Shown here: positions 1 through 8,744 of the stretch, in pieces
Layout: the number at the start of each line of letters is the position of its first letter
Position numbering within the stretch: position 1 is the first letter of the stretch
DNA from: an uncultured Lachnospiraceae bacterium
Lineage (GTDB): Bacteria > Bacillota > Clostridia > Lachnospirales > Lachnospiraceae
Assembly (NCBI GenBank): GCA_910584915.1
Contig: CAJUDM010000022.1
Coordinates: 1-64,000 of the forward strand
Reading direction: 5' to 3'
Length of the DNA stretch: 64,000 bases
Notes under the pieces: model-generated
The model's database searches: none
Told to the model about the DNA's origin: nothing
The model's input: the letters and a program-made list of their open reading frames with translations, nothing else
Made by a program: the position numbers and the translations under genes

Positions 1-176
1 TTGGATGCTTCGGTACTTTGAATCTTTGCAATCTCAACAAGTTTCTCAAGTTCTTCCGGCTTTTGTTTCAGATACATTTCCTGTTTTCCGACTTCTTTAT
101 ATATTGCTGCAATCAGACCAAGGATATCTGAATCCCACTTTTGATTCTTAATTTCAGAATAATTAAAAACTCTCAT
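1..176 (-). CDS. Fic family protein, N-terminal part (runs off the window)
   Basis: The minus frame opens at ATG 176 behind an AGAGGTGAGG ribosome site and stays open to the window edge. It begins MRVFNYSEIKNQKW and continues through LGLIAAIYKEVGKQE and LVEIAKIQSTEAS. This is the characteristic N-terminal helical segment of Fic/DOC-family proteins, which usually transfer AMP to target proteins. The catalytic HPFxxGNGR motif would lie beyond the edge, so activity cannot be judged. The family call rests on the conserved N-terminus only. Confidence 0.7.
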   Translation of the reverse strand, partial: MRVFNYSEIKNQKWDSDILGLIAAIYKEVGKQEMYLKQKPEELEKLVEIAKIQSTEAS

Positions 177-254
177 AACCTCACCTCTGAGTTATTCCCT
201 TAAATTATAGTGAAAAATAAGGGAAATATCAATAAGCTAAGGGGTACACCTTAC

Positions 255-875
255 CTACGCCCTGCGGGGCTGTCGCACAGACACGCACCGCAGCGCATAA
301 ACCCTGTTCCCGCAATAAGAAAGCTCCGTCAATCCATCTTTCAGCGGGTCCATGCAAAGGTACTTCCCGTCCTTCACGCCGACGATCAGCACATAATGTG
401 TATTCCCCAGGATGTACATCCTGACTCTTGCCACCGGGTAATGCCCCTCTAAGAGACAGGCATCTATGATATCTGTGGAAACTTCGCTGTAAACATCGAC
501 CTGATACTCCTCCAGCCCGGAAAGCGGCTCCCACTGGAGATTCCCTTCCCCATCGTAGGCTTTCTCCTCAGAAAGCTTCGCATTTAATATCCCGGGCGTC
601 TCCTCCCTTCCGCTCTCCATAGAGACCGCGGAGGCGATACAACTCACCAGACAGCCGGAAGAACCCATGGTATAGTCCGAATCTCCCAGATGATCCTCCC
701 TCCACCTCTCGTCATCCTGCCTGTAGAATACCACCTCCGCATCCGGCAGGATATCCCTGTCTTTTGGCGCCCTCACCTGCACGCCGCCCCTCAGCCGAAG
801 ACAGGCAAAACCTGCCCCTGCAAACAAAAGCAATAACACGATCATGAAACTTTGGTTTCTTTTCTTTTGTTTCAT
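255..875 (-). CDS. C39-like cysteine peptidase domain protein, exported or membrane-anchored
   Basis: This 206-residue protein has a basic N-terminus and a hydrophobic segment at about residues 10-28, either an uncleaved anchor or a signal peptide. The rest matches the peptidase_C39_2 (papain-like) fold: the YTMGSSGCLVSC block gives the likely nucleophile Cys75, and GNTHYVLIVGV (His160) with CMDPL (Asp176) completes a plausible triad. Such stand-alone domains act outside the cell on peptides or the wall; the substrate is unknown. The start has a GGGAG site 10 nt upstream. No peptide precursor or ABC exporter is adjacent, so a bacteriocin-processing role is not supported. Confidence 0.72.
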   Translation of the reverse strand: MKQKKRNQSFMIVLLLLFAGAGFACLRLRGGVQVRAPKDRDILPDAEVVFYRQDDERWREDHLGDSDYTMGSSGCLVSCIASAVSMESGREETPGILNAKLSEEKAYDGEGNLQWEPLSGLEEYQVDVYSEVSTDIIDACLLEGHYPVARVRMYILGNTHYVLIVGVKDGKYLCMDPLKDGLTELSYCGNRVYALRCVSVRQPRRA

Positions 876-972
876 CTAATTTGTACTCCCTTTGCTCTGC
901 TCGGGCACAAATTCTTTCCTGTATTTCTCACCCACACAACTGTGCCCTTTTTCTCATCATAGTTAATCCTCT

Positions 973-2064
973 TCAAAAATACTCAGGATTCATAAACACC
1001 ACCGTCAAGGACACCGCCTCTCCCCTCTCATCAAACCCCCAATAGCCGCTGTATATACCGTCCCCCATACCGCTCATAAACAGCAGGAGCCTCTGCCCGC
1101 TCCCCGGCATCCGCCAGGCGAGAAAACTGCCGCCCGGGTTCTGGAACTCGGGATGTGCCTCATAACTTTCCTGAAACAACTCTTTAAAATAGTCCGTGTA
1201 CTTATTTTTTCCGGGCTTTTCCTGCTGCCATTTTTCAAAAAATCCCCTGTACTCCTCAGAGATCTGCGTATCCGCAAAACATGCCAGCCCCGTATCCACG
1301 CCGAAAAATGTCAGGGCGCCCGCCGATTTCCAATCTTCTCTCTTCTTTCCCTTCGGCATGGCGATCTCATAGGTAACCGCATGCCCGCCGCCGATCACAA
1401 GCCTTGCCGCCGCGTACCTGAGCCCCACGATCCGGGACAGGCAGACGGAGAGTTCCACCGGATAAGATCCCGCCGGGATCTTCCGATCCAGCACCGTCTC
1501 ATATTTGCTGCCCAGATACGCCAACGGATCGGCAAGCACCACCTCCCCGGTGGGAAAATCCACCTCCCCGGCACGCAGAACCCGCATTTTCTCGCTCTCC
1601 GCAAACAGGGAGGCAAAAAAATCCGCAGAATAGGTATTCTGGTTGAGAAATTTCAGGTTTTTCTCAAAGGCAATCTGCCCCGGATGCTTCACCGGCTCCC
1701 TGATCTCCTTCCCCGTCCTCGTATCGACAAAATATTTTCCCGTCCTGTCATCGCGAAATTCCAGATCGCTTCCCATCGGCATATAAAATACATTCACCAC
1801 CGTCGGCTCGATATTCGCCAATGTATTGAAATCCACGATCTCCAAATTTCCGGCGTCATTCACATACTCCTGCGTGTCCTTATCGCCAAAAGCCACCCAG
1901 CCGTTCCCACGCCCTTCATCCTGCCTGAACAGCCATTTCAGCTTGGATGTCCCATTCAAAATGGACTTTGTGACGATGGTCCCGCCGGCTCCCTCAATAT
2001 ACACCTTTCTCTCTTTCGGCTTTTCTTCGTTCTTCTCCTGTCTCTTTTTCTGAAACATTCCCAT
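973..2064 (-). CDS. DUF2185 (Imm33-like) plus DUF4241 domain protein
   Basis: This 363-residue soluble protein appears to join two domains. Residues of about 25-115 (KWLFRQ, GWVAFGD, then IVDFNTLANIEPTVV) match the DUF2185 pattern, a domain related to polymorphic-toxin immunity proteins such as Imm33. Residues of about 140-363 (DFPTGEVVLADPLAYLG, IPAGSYPVELSV, and the GDGIYSGYWGFD end) match DUF4241. No toxin partner is visible nearby. The start follows AAAGGAGGT with ideal spacing. An orphan immunity or stress role is an inference; the domain calls come from motif recall, not a profile search. Confidence 0.65.
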   Translation of the reverse strand: MGMFQKKRQEKNEEKPKERKVYIEGAGGTIVTKSILNGTSKLKWLFRQDEGRGNGWVAFGDKDTQEYVNDAGNLEIVDFNTLANIEPTVVNVFYMPMGSDLEFRDDRTGKYFVDTRTGKEIREPVKHPGQIAFEKNLKFLNQNTYSADFFASLFAESEKMRVLRAGEVDFPTGEVVLADPLAYLGSKYETVLDRKIPAGSYPVELSVCLSRIVGLRYAAARLVIGGGHAVTYEIAMPKGKKREDWKSAGALTFFGVDTGLACFADTQISEEYRGFFEKWQQEKPGKNKYTDYFKELFQESYEAHPEFQNPGGSFLAWRMPGSGQRLLLFMSGMGDGIYSGYWGFDERGEAVSLTVVFMNPEYF

Positions 2065-2196
2065 AGGGCAATACCTCCTTTATCTGCCATTTTTCTCCAC
2101 TTCGAAGCACCTTGCGCTGAGGATACGAACAAAATTTCAGATTCTGCTCTGCGATCACCAGAATTCGTGACGCTTCGGCACAAATTCGCGTTTCCC

Positions 2197-2718
2197 CTAC
2201 ATTCTCCTGTAATACCAGATTCCCATCGCGATCATATAAAAGAAAAGATAGACTCCGGATGCTCCCAGTACCACCACATACTTCCTCTTTAGTCCCGCCG
2301 TGTAGCTCTCCGCGCTCTCCCAGGGCTCCACCGTAATATATGTACCGTCCGACGGAATACTGAGCACCCGCCGTTCCACGATCTCGACAGCATCGATGAT
2401 CACCTGTCCCTGCTCTCTGGACAATACCTCTCTGGACCACTGATATCCTTCTCCCGATCCATCAAAATAATATACTTTATATACTGTCTTTGTCGGATTC
2501 ATGCGCCGATCACGCCCGCTTGCACCGGTATTTTTTACAGAAACCGGATACACCTCATACGGCACAAACGTATGGACGCCCCTGTCCTGATATTCATCGG
2601 CGGGAAGCATATCCGACAGATAACCGACCGACAGGGCTCCCAGAACCGCCGCCAGAATAAAAAGCATTATACCGGCGGTAAAAATGAGTGCTTTTATTTT
2701 ATCCCTGAGCTTTGACAT
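2197..2718 (-). CDS. Hypothetical two-pass membrane protein
   Basis: The 173-residue product has two predicted transmembrane segments, at about residues 10-32 and 145-168, flanking a roughly 110-residue extracytoplasmic part rich in Tyr and Val with charged stretches. The layout resembles DUF3592-type proteins, but I do not recognise the family with confidence. It lies upstream of the DUF2185/DUF4241 gene on the same strand, with about 130 non-coding bases between them, so co-transcription is possible. No function is assigned. Confidence 0.6.
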   Translation of the reverse strand: MSKLRDKIKALIFTAGIMLFILAAVLGALSVGYLSDMLPADEYQDRGVHTFVPYEVYPVSVKNTGASGRDRRMNPTKTVYKVYYFDGSGEGYQWSREVLSREQGQVIIDAVEIVERRVLSIPSDGTYITVEPWESAESYTAGLKRKYVVVLGASGVYLFFYMIAMGIWYYRRM

Positions 2719-2803
2719 TATATACCTCTTTCCTTCTCTTTCATTTTACATGATATTTCTGTCAAAGGAAACGTAAAATACAACTTTTTTAAACGACAAA
2801 ATA

Positions 2804-3033
2804 ACAGTCCAGCCGAAGACTGAATCAATGTCAGTTAGTTAACCATGCCGGACGCCGAGAGGAAAATAAAATACTCCGTCGCCACGCTCTCGCTCCGTAA
2901 AAAGCGTAACGGACACTAAGCTCGTGAACTACCTCGCTAAGTGCCAACGCTTTTTAAGGGGCTCCTTGAGCATTTCATTTTCTTCTCGGCTGGACTAAGG
3001 CGCTAACTAAATGACTCTGAGGCTGAACTGTCA
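2804..3033. repeat. Long imperfect palindromic element of about 230 bp
   Basis: No gene covers 2719-3053. Most of it forms a nested imperfect inverted repeat. ACAGTCCAGCC near 2804 pairs with the complement of GGCTGAACTGT near 3021. GTCAGTTAGTT pairs with CTAACTAAATGAC. GCCGAGAGGAAAATAAAAT pairs with ATTTCATTTTCTTCTCGGC. AAAAAGCGT pairs with ACGCTTTTT. The centre carries AGCTCGTGAACTACCTCGC. The structure could be a mobile palindromic repeat (MITE-like) or a structured RNA or terminator after spoIVB. No second copy was found in the window. Confidence 0.55.
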
Positions 3034-3053
3034 TGAAAATATAAACAAAATAC

Positions 3054-4295
3054 CTACTCCACCAACATCTCCTCAATAAAGATCCCATACCCTTTCTCCG
3101 GCGCGTTCACCAGCACGTGGGTCACTGCCCCGACCACCCTGCCGTCCTGCAAAATAGGGCTTCCGCTCATGCCCTGGACGATGCCGCCCGTCAGGTTCAG
3201 CAGTTCTTCATCTGTCACGAGGAGTTCCAGCCCCTTGTTGCCGCCGTCATTTCCCATATGGATCGCTGTAATCTCTATATCATATTCCTTCATCTCATCG
3301 TTAATCGTGGAGATCATGGTGGCCGGTCCCGGATGGATGTCCTGCTTAAAGCCAATCTCCTGGGTATCCAGAACGATCCCCTGCTCTCTCAGTTTCTCCA
3401 GGTCAAGCCGCCCGAAAATGCCATATGGTGTATTTCTTGTGATCTCGCCGATCACATTCGCATCATCGTACTCTATCATGCCAGTCAGCTCCCCGGGAAC
3501 GCCATCCGTGCCTTTTCTGACCGCCACGATCTTTGTGCCGTACAGGGAACCGCGCCCGAGTTCCATCAGCTCCCCCGTATCGGAATCCGTAATGCCATGT
3601 CCCAGCGCGCCAAAATTTCCCTCGGCATCCACAAAAGTCAGTGTGCCTACCCCCTGCGCATTGTCTCTGATCCAGATTCCCATCTTATACTCGCCGTTCT
3701 GATTTTTTGCGGGCACAACCCGCTCCTCTAAGTACACACCGTCCCTCTCGATGCCAAGCAGCACCTCAGTGCCCCGATTCTCCGAAAGCAGGTTCATAAA
3801 CTGTTTTTTGCCGGTGACTTCCTCACCGTTATAACTCAGGATATAGTCGCCCTCCGCGAGGAGTCCTTTGGAAGGTTCCCTGAGTGCACCGTCGCTGTCA
3901 TTAAAACTGCCGACGCCCACCACCATAACTCCTTTCGTCTTTAAAAAAATACCGATCGGAAAACCGGCGGCAGAGACATTCCGCTCCCCCATCACCTGGA
4001 TCTCTACACTCTTTAACGGGATTACCCCTAAAAGCTTTACATCCATCTGATAGGTAGCCTCCGAAGCCCCGGTCACCATCGTGACAGGACGGAACAGCCC
4101 CGCCTCCATCCTGACGCTGCCGGTATCGATGCTGGCGCTGGCGGGCACTTTGAAATTCATCTGCTGCTCCTTTTCCGTTGTCAGCCTCACCTGAGAAGGC
4201 ACGGAATCATAGCAGAAATACCAGCCCACAGCAAGCGCTCCGACACATGCAGCCGCAAAGATTCCTTTATAAAAATTTCTGATCACCTTTCCCAT
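3054..4295 (-). CDS. spoIVB: SpoIVB, sporulation signalling serine peptidase (S55)
   Basis: SpoIVB is made in the forespore and secreted into the intermembrane space, where it cleaves SpoIVFA to trigger pro-sigma-K processing. The protein has an N-terminal transmembrane anchor (about residues 10-27), a PDZ domain in the first half (GIFLKTKGVMVVGVGSF onward) and a C-terminal S55 peptidase domain with GALGHGITD and the nucleophile motif GIVQGMSGSPILQDG (Ser about 379). I chose ATG 4295, preceded by GGAGGAACAGGGCAAG; an upstream in-frame TTG at 4322 has no ribosome site. recN lies directly upstream. spo0A, its usual downstream partner, is absent. Confidence 0.93.
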   Translation of the reverse strand: MGKVIRNFYKGIFAAACVGALAVGWYFCYDSVPSQVRLTTEKEQQMNFKVPASASIDTGSVRMEAGLFRPVTMVTGASEATYQMDVKLLGVIPLKSVEIQVMGERNVSAAGFPIGIFLKTKGVMVVGVGSFNDSDGALREPSKGLLAEGDYILSYNGEEVTGKKQFMNLLSENRGTEVLLGIERDGVYLEERVVPAKNQNGEYKMGIWIRDNAQGVGTLTFVDAEGNFGALGHGITDSDTGELMELGRGSLYGTKIVAVRKGTDGVPGELTGMIEYDDANVIGEITRNTPYGIFGRLDLEKLREQGIVLDTQEIGFKQDIHPGPATMISTINDEMKEYDIEITAIHMGNDGGNKGLELLVTDEELLNLTGGIVQGMSGSPILQDGRVVGAVTHVLVNAPEKGYGIFIEEMLVE

Positions 4296-4462
4296 CTTGC
4301 CCTGTTCCTCCGCTACCTGCAAATATTATCACCGAAATTTTCTGCCTTTATCTCGAAAATCATAAAATTTTCAATACCTTCGGAAACTTACAACATTCGA
4401 CAGAATATTCCAGATTTTGCGCTAAACGACACCAGCATGCCCGCACATGCCGGCGTGTATGC

Positions 4463-4502
4463 AAAAGGACACAGACAGTGTTTTTACTGCCGTGTCCTTT
4501 TT
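4463..4502. terminator. Intrinsic terminator after recN, possibly bidirectional
   Basis: A 10-bp stem AAAAGGACAC/GTGTCCTTTT, extended inside by CAGT/ACTG, encloses an AT-rich loop. U-rich tracts occur on both strands. It lies 44 bp past the recN stop codon and before spoIVB. Confidence 0.7.
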
Positions 4503-4545
4503 AGTATGCGTAGGTAATCGAAATTCACTACACTCATTTTTTGTT

Positions 4546-6225
4546 TTATATGGAATTTTTTGCCATCTGTATCAATTCTTCCGCGTTCTTAAGCGCCGCC
4601 TCGGATATTTCTTCTCCGCCCAGCATTCTGGCGATCTCTCTGATCCTCTCTTTTTCCTGCAGCGGAGAGATGGACGTCTTTGTGACGCCTTTTTTCACCG
4701 TTTTTTCAATATAAAAATGAGTATCTGCCATCGCCGCGATCTGGGGCAGGTGGGTAATACAGATGACCTGGCGCTGCCTCGATAGCATGCCCAGTTTTTC
4801 TGAAACCTTCCAGGCGGTCCTGCCGCTGATGCCCGCATCGATCTCGTCAAAGATCAGCGTCTCCACCCCGTCCTTGTCAGCCAGTACGGTCTTTAGTCCC
4901 AACATGATCCGGGACAACTCACCGCCGCTTGCCACCGTGGACAGGGGACGGGGCTCCTCGCCCTGGTTGGTGGAGATCAGAAATTCCACATCATCCCACC
5001 CCCGCGCGCTCTGCCATGTATCGCCGCTTAACACCTTCACCCGGAAATCCACATGCGCAAAATTCAGGTCATAAAGCGCCTGCCTCAACTGCTTCTCCAG
5101 CGTTTTTGCCGCCTGGGAGCGCACTTTGGACGCTTTTTCACAGAGATCATCCATCTCTTCCTTCGCCTTTTGAAGCTGCCCTTTCAGCTCCTCCTGATAG
5201 GTGTCGAAATCAGCCAGCCTCTGCCGCTCTTTATCGCGCTTCTCCCGGTATGCCAGCACCTCCTCCAGCGTTTTTCCGTATTTCATTTTCAGATGGTTTA
5301 AATGATTCAGCCTCTCCTCCGCCTTTGCGAGATCGGCTTCGTCGAAATCCATCCTCTCCTGATAGTCTGCCAGATCTCTGTTAAAATCATGCAGAAGATG
5401 ATCGATCTCATCGAGCTGCGACGCGATGCCGGAGAGTTCCTCGTCCAAATCTGACACGGATGTCATCTCTCTCAGGGCATGTCCGATCAGGTCGGCGGCT
5501 CCCTCCGCACTCTCGCCGCCGGTAAGCCGGCAGGCGGCAGATATGCTCTCCATGATCCGGCGCCCGTGCGTCATTCTCCGGTAATTTTTTTCCAGTTCTT
5601 CGTCCTCCCCCGGTATGATATGTGCCTCCTCGATCTCCTGCACCTCAAACTCCGCGAGGGAGAGCTCCCGCATTCTCTCCGCCTCATCCATCCCGGCTTC
5701 CTCCAGCTCCTTTCGGATGCCCGAAAGCCTCTGCCAGCTCTCTCTCAGGGAGGGGAGAAGCTTCTTTAACTTCTCCCCGGCAAATTCATCCAGTATTTCC
5801 TGATGCTTTTTTTTGTGCAAAAGGGACTGATGCTCATGCTGCCCGTGGATATCCAGAAGCAGTTCCGCCAGAAGCTTTACTTGCTTTGAAGTCACAGTTT
5901 CCCCGTTGATGCGGAAAACGCTCCGGGAGGGCTGGATCTTCCTCGAGATCATCACCGTTCCGCCCTCCCAGGGCAGGTCCAGTTCCTCCATCCGCTTTTT
6001 CACCTGCGGCGAATCCTCCTCAAACAACAACTCGATCAGGGCATAGTCCGCCCCGGTCCGTATCATCTCCTTATCCGCCCGCTCTCCCAGCGCCAGGTTC
6101 ACAGAGCCGATCAGTATGGATTTTCCGGCTCCTGTCTCGCCGGAGAGAATGTTCAACCCCTCCCCGAACTCCACCTCCTCGGCATCGATCAGCGCCAGAT
6201 TTTTAACACTTAAATTTATCAGCAT
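4546..6225 (-). CDS. recN: DNA repair protein RecN
   Basis: RecN is an SMC-like ATPase that binds DNA ends and acts early in RecA-dependent double-strand break repair. The 559-residue protein has a Walker A motif GETGAGKS at 29-36, a QHEHQSLL segment before a long coiled-coil middle (about 150-380), and the C-terminal signature, Walker B and D-loop half (VASGGELSRIMLGLK, then LIFDEIDAGISG). The length and the start MLINLSVKNLALID are typical. It follows argR on the same strand after a gap of about 120 bp, the conserved argR-recN order of Firmicutes. Confidence 0.97.
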   Translation of the reverse strand: MLINLSVKNLALIDAEEVEFGEGLNILSGETGAGKSILIGSVNLALGERADKEMIRTGADYALIELLFEEDSPQVKKRMEELDLPWEGGTVMISRKIQPSRSVFRINGETVTSKQVKLLAELLLDIHGQHEHQSLLHKKKHQEILDEFAGEKLKKLLPSLRESWQRLSGIRKELEEAGMDEAERMRELSLAEFEVQEIEEAHIIPGEDEELEKNYRRMTHGRRIMESISAACRLTGGESAEGAADLIGHALREMTSVSDLDEELSGIASQLDEIDHLLHDFNRDLADYQERMDFDEADLAKAEERLNHLNHLKMKYGKTLEEVLAYREKRDKERQRLADFDTYQEELKGQLQKAKEEMDDLCEKASKVRSQAAKTLEKQLRQALYDLNFAHVDFRVKVLSGDTWQSARGWDDVEFLISTNQGEEPRPLSTVASGGELSRIMLGLKTVLADKDGVETLIFDEIDAGISGRTAWKVSEKLGMLSRQRQVICITHLPQIAAMADTHFYIEKTVKKGVTKTSISPLQEKERIREIARMLGGEEISEAALKNAEELIQMAKNSI

Positions 6226-6344
6226 AGTTTATATTCCAATTCCATAAATATTCCAACTCACAAACGCTTCGCTTTTTGTTCGTATCCCTCGCTTTCAGCT
6301 CGGTCTCTCCCAGTTCCGCAGATCCGCTTCCCGCATATCTGCTG

Positions 6345-6800
6345 TTATTGTTTATCTACCACATGGTTGATCTTCTCTCTGACGATCTCCGCGTCCTCGA
6401 CGGAGCGCACCGCCAGCATGATCGTATCATCGCCGGCGATGGTGCCCACGATTTCCTTCATATGCATCGCATCCAGCGCCGCAGCCACCGCCATCGCCAT
6501 CCCCGGTACCGTCTTCACGATCAGAAGGCTCTGCGCCATCCCCATGCTGCTCATGCCTTCCCGGAGGACCCGGACATATTTGTCGCTCATCTCCCCGTGA
6601 GCCCCGCGCAGCAACACATATTTCTGCCTGCCGTCCCCGATGGACACCTTGGACAGCTTTAACTCCCGAATGTCCCTCGAGACCGTCGCCTGCGTCACAT
6701 CATACCCATCCTGCCGCAGCTTTTCCGCCAGTTCCTCCTGAGTCTCCAGATCATATTTCTCAATCAGTTCCACAATTTTCGCATGACGGTTTTTCTTCAT
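6345..6800 (-). CDS. argR: Arginine repressor ArgR
   Basis: ArgR is the arginine-responsive repressor/activator of arginine biosynthesis and catabolism genes, and acts as a hexamer. The 151-residue form starting MKKNRHAKIVELIEKY has the winged-helix domain (QATVSRDIRELKLSK at about 45-60) and the C-terminal oligomerisation and arginine-binding domain with GTIAGDDTIML. ATG 6800 is favoured by GAGAGGG upstream; a longer frame would start inside the nadK stop region. It lies between nadK and recN, as in many Firmicutes. Confidence 0.95.
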   Translation of the reverse strand: MKKNRHAKIVELIEKYDLETQEELAEKLRQDGYDVTQATVSRDIRELKLSKVSIGDGRQKYVLLRGAHGEMSDKYVRVLREGMSSMGMAQSLLIVKTVPGMAMAVAAALDAMHMKEIVGTIAGDDTIMLAVRSVEDAEIVREKINHVVDKQ

Positions 6801-6822
6801 TTCCAAATACCCTCTCTTTCCC

Positions 6823-7659
6823 CTACACATCCATCTTTCTATGTAATACCTCCACGAAGCTGTCCTGGCTCAGTTTCAGCATTTCTGTCACTTTTTCAGC
6901 TCTCCTGATCTCCATCCTGTCACCGGCATACATCTCCAGTTTCACACTGCCGTCAAAGCACGCCTCCACTTCCTGCACAGCGCCCTTTTTGTTCTCCCCG
7001 ATCTCGATCACCACCTCGTCCTCCGCCGAGAGCACGATCGTCCTCGAGCTCATCGTATGGGGACAGATCGGCGTCAACAGTATCAACTGAGCATGGGGCT
7101 CCACGATAGGCCCACCCGCCGACAGGTTATAGCCCGTAGAACCGGTGGGCGTCGCCACTAAGATCCCGTCCGCATGACAGGTGTGCAGAAGCTGCCCGTT
7201 CACATAGATATGAAAGGTGATGATCTGCAAAGAGCCCCGCCTGGTGATCGCGATATCGTTCAGGGCGCAGTCCTCCCGCCGCTCCTTCGCTCTGTCCGCG
7301 CAGGACACTCTGCCGGAGAGCATCATCCGCTTCTCCCTCGTGAAATCATCCGCCATCAGCTGATCCAGCGCTTCCTCCACATAAGCGCTGTCCACCTCCG
7401 CCAGATACCCCATCGTCCCGAGATTCACACCGATCAGAGGCACCTTCGCGTCGGCAGCATTCCGCGCCGCCCGCAGCAGTGTCCCGTCGCCGCCCAGCAC
7501 GATGACGCACTCTGTGCCACTCGGGATATTCAGTTCGGAAACATCCCCGGTCTCTGTAAGGCAGCATTTCCCGTGCCTCTCCAGATAACCCCTGATCCGA
7601 TTTGTACAGGCAAACGTCGAATCCTTCTGTTTATTTGTCACAACAAGAAAATTGTCCAT
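6823..7659 (-). CDS. nadK: NAD kinase
   Basis: NadK phosphorylates NAD to NADP using ATP or polyphosphate. The GGDGTLLRAAR motif, the NLGTMGYLAEV segment and the C-terminal ATPTGSTGYNLSAGGPI block are diagnostic. The start is ATG 7659, preceded by GGAGTTTTG; the codon just before it is TTG. Length (278 aa) is normal. The gene lies between tlyA (upstream, 27 bp) and argR (downstream), in a run of minus-strand housekeeping genes. Confidence 0.96.
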   Translation of the reverse strand: MDNFLVVTNKQKDSTFACTNRIRGYLERHGKCCLTETGDVSELNIPSGTECVIVLGGDGTLLRAARNAADAKVPLIGVNLGTMGYLAEVDSAYVEEALDQLMADDFTREKRMMLSGRVSCADRAKERREDCALNDIAITRRGSLQIITFHIYVNGQLLHTCHADGILVATPTGSTGYNLSAGGPIVEPHAQLILLTPICPHTMSSRTIVLSAEDEVVIEIGENKKGAVQEVEACFDGSVKLEMYAGDRMEIRRAEKVTEMLKLSQDSFVEVLHRKMDV

Positions 7660-7686
7660 CAAAACTCCTATTCGCCCGCCGGAAGT

Positions 7687-8646
7687 TCAGGCATTGCCAT
7701 CGCGATCCAGCCCCTCGTGGGCGCTCTCCACTGTCTCTTCGACCAGGCGCCTCATCTCAACCTCAGATGAGAGCCCCGCATCTCTCTCCCGCAGGGCAAA
7801 AAGCCGCCTCTCCGCCTCTGCCTCCGTCAGTTCCGAGAGCTTTGCCGACCTCCCGGCGTTCTTTTTCAGATACAAAAGATACTCGATATTCCCCTCCGGC
7901 CCCCTGATCGGAGAAAAGGAGAGCCCCGCCGCCTCAAAGCCGATATCCGCCGCAAAATCCAGGATTTTACAGATCACCTCCCGGTGCACCTCCCTGTCCC
8001 GGACCACGCCTTTTTTGCCCACCTTCTCCCGCCCCGCCTCAAACTGGGGCTTGATCAGGCAGACCATCTCTCCTCCATCCTCCAGGATATTGCGCGCCGG
8101 GAGCAATATTTTTGTCAGGGAGATAAAGGACACATCGCAGGAGGCAAACTTCGGCTTCTCCGGGATATCCTCCGGCGTCAGATGGCGGAAATTGGTCCGC
8201 TCCATACAGACCACCCGCTCATCGCTTCTCAGCCTCCAGTCGAGCTGCCCGTGGCCCACATCTATGGCATACACCTTCGCCGCGCCGTTTTGCAGCATAC
8301 AGTCCGTAAAACCGCCGGTGGAAGAACCGATATCCATGCAGGATTTTCCCTCTAAAACAAGGGGAAACACCCGCAAAGCCTTCTCCAGCTTCAGCCCGCC
8401 CCGGCTTACATAGGGGAGCGCGTTCCCCTTTACCTCCAGCGTCTTTATCTTTTCCGGGTCGAAAACCGTCCCCGCCTTGTCCTCCCGCTGGTTGTTGATA
8501 AAAACATCGCCCGCCATAATGAGCGCCTTCGCCTTCTCCCTGGAGGGCGCATAGCCCTGCTCCACGAGCAGTACATCCAGGCGCTTCTTCTTCGGTTTCT
8601 CTCTTCTGTTGTCAGCCATTCCCATTTCAGCCATCTGTTTTCTCAT
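7687..8646 (-). CDS. tlyA: TlyA family rRNA (cytidine-2'-O)-methyltransferase
   Basis: TlyA proteins 2'-O-methylate rRNA cytidines and are often annotated as hemolysins. The N-terminal S4 RNA-binding domain (KRLDVLLVEQGYAPSREKAK) is followed by an FtsJ-like SAM-binding fold with MDIGSSTGGFTDCMLQNGA and CDVSFISL. The frame has ATGs at 8646, 8634, 8625 and 8619, none with a strong ribosome site, so the first residues are uncertain; MADNRREKPKKKR (8619) is a plausible alternative. It lies just downstream of dxs. Confidence 0.93.
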   Translation of the reverse strand: MRKQMAEMGMADNRREKPKKKRLDVLLVEQGYAPSREKAKALIMAGDVFINNQREDKAGTVFDPEKIKTLEVKGNALPYVSRGGLKLEKALRVFPLVLEGKSCMDIGSSTGGFTDCMLQNGAAKVYAIDVGHGQLDWRLRSDERVVCMERTNFRHLTPEDIPEKPKFASCDVSFISLTKILLPARNILEDGGEMVCLIKPQFEAGREKVGKKGVVRDREVHREVICKILDFAADIGFEAAGLSFSPIRGPEGNIEYLLYLKKNAGRSAKLSELTEAEAERRLFALRERDAGLSSEVEMRRLVEETVESAHEGLDRDGNA

Positions 8647-8744
8647 CCAGCGATCCCATGTTTAATAACATTTGTTATGATATTAATCCGCCGTCAACTG
8701 CCCACAATTACTTTCCGCAAATCATACGTACGGCAGATGCCCCG

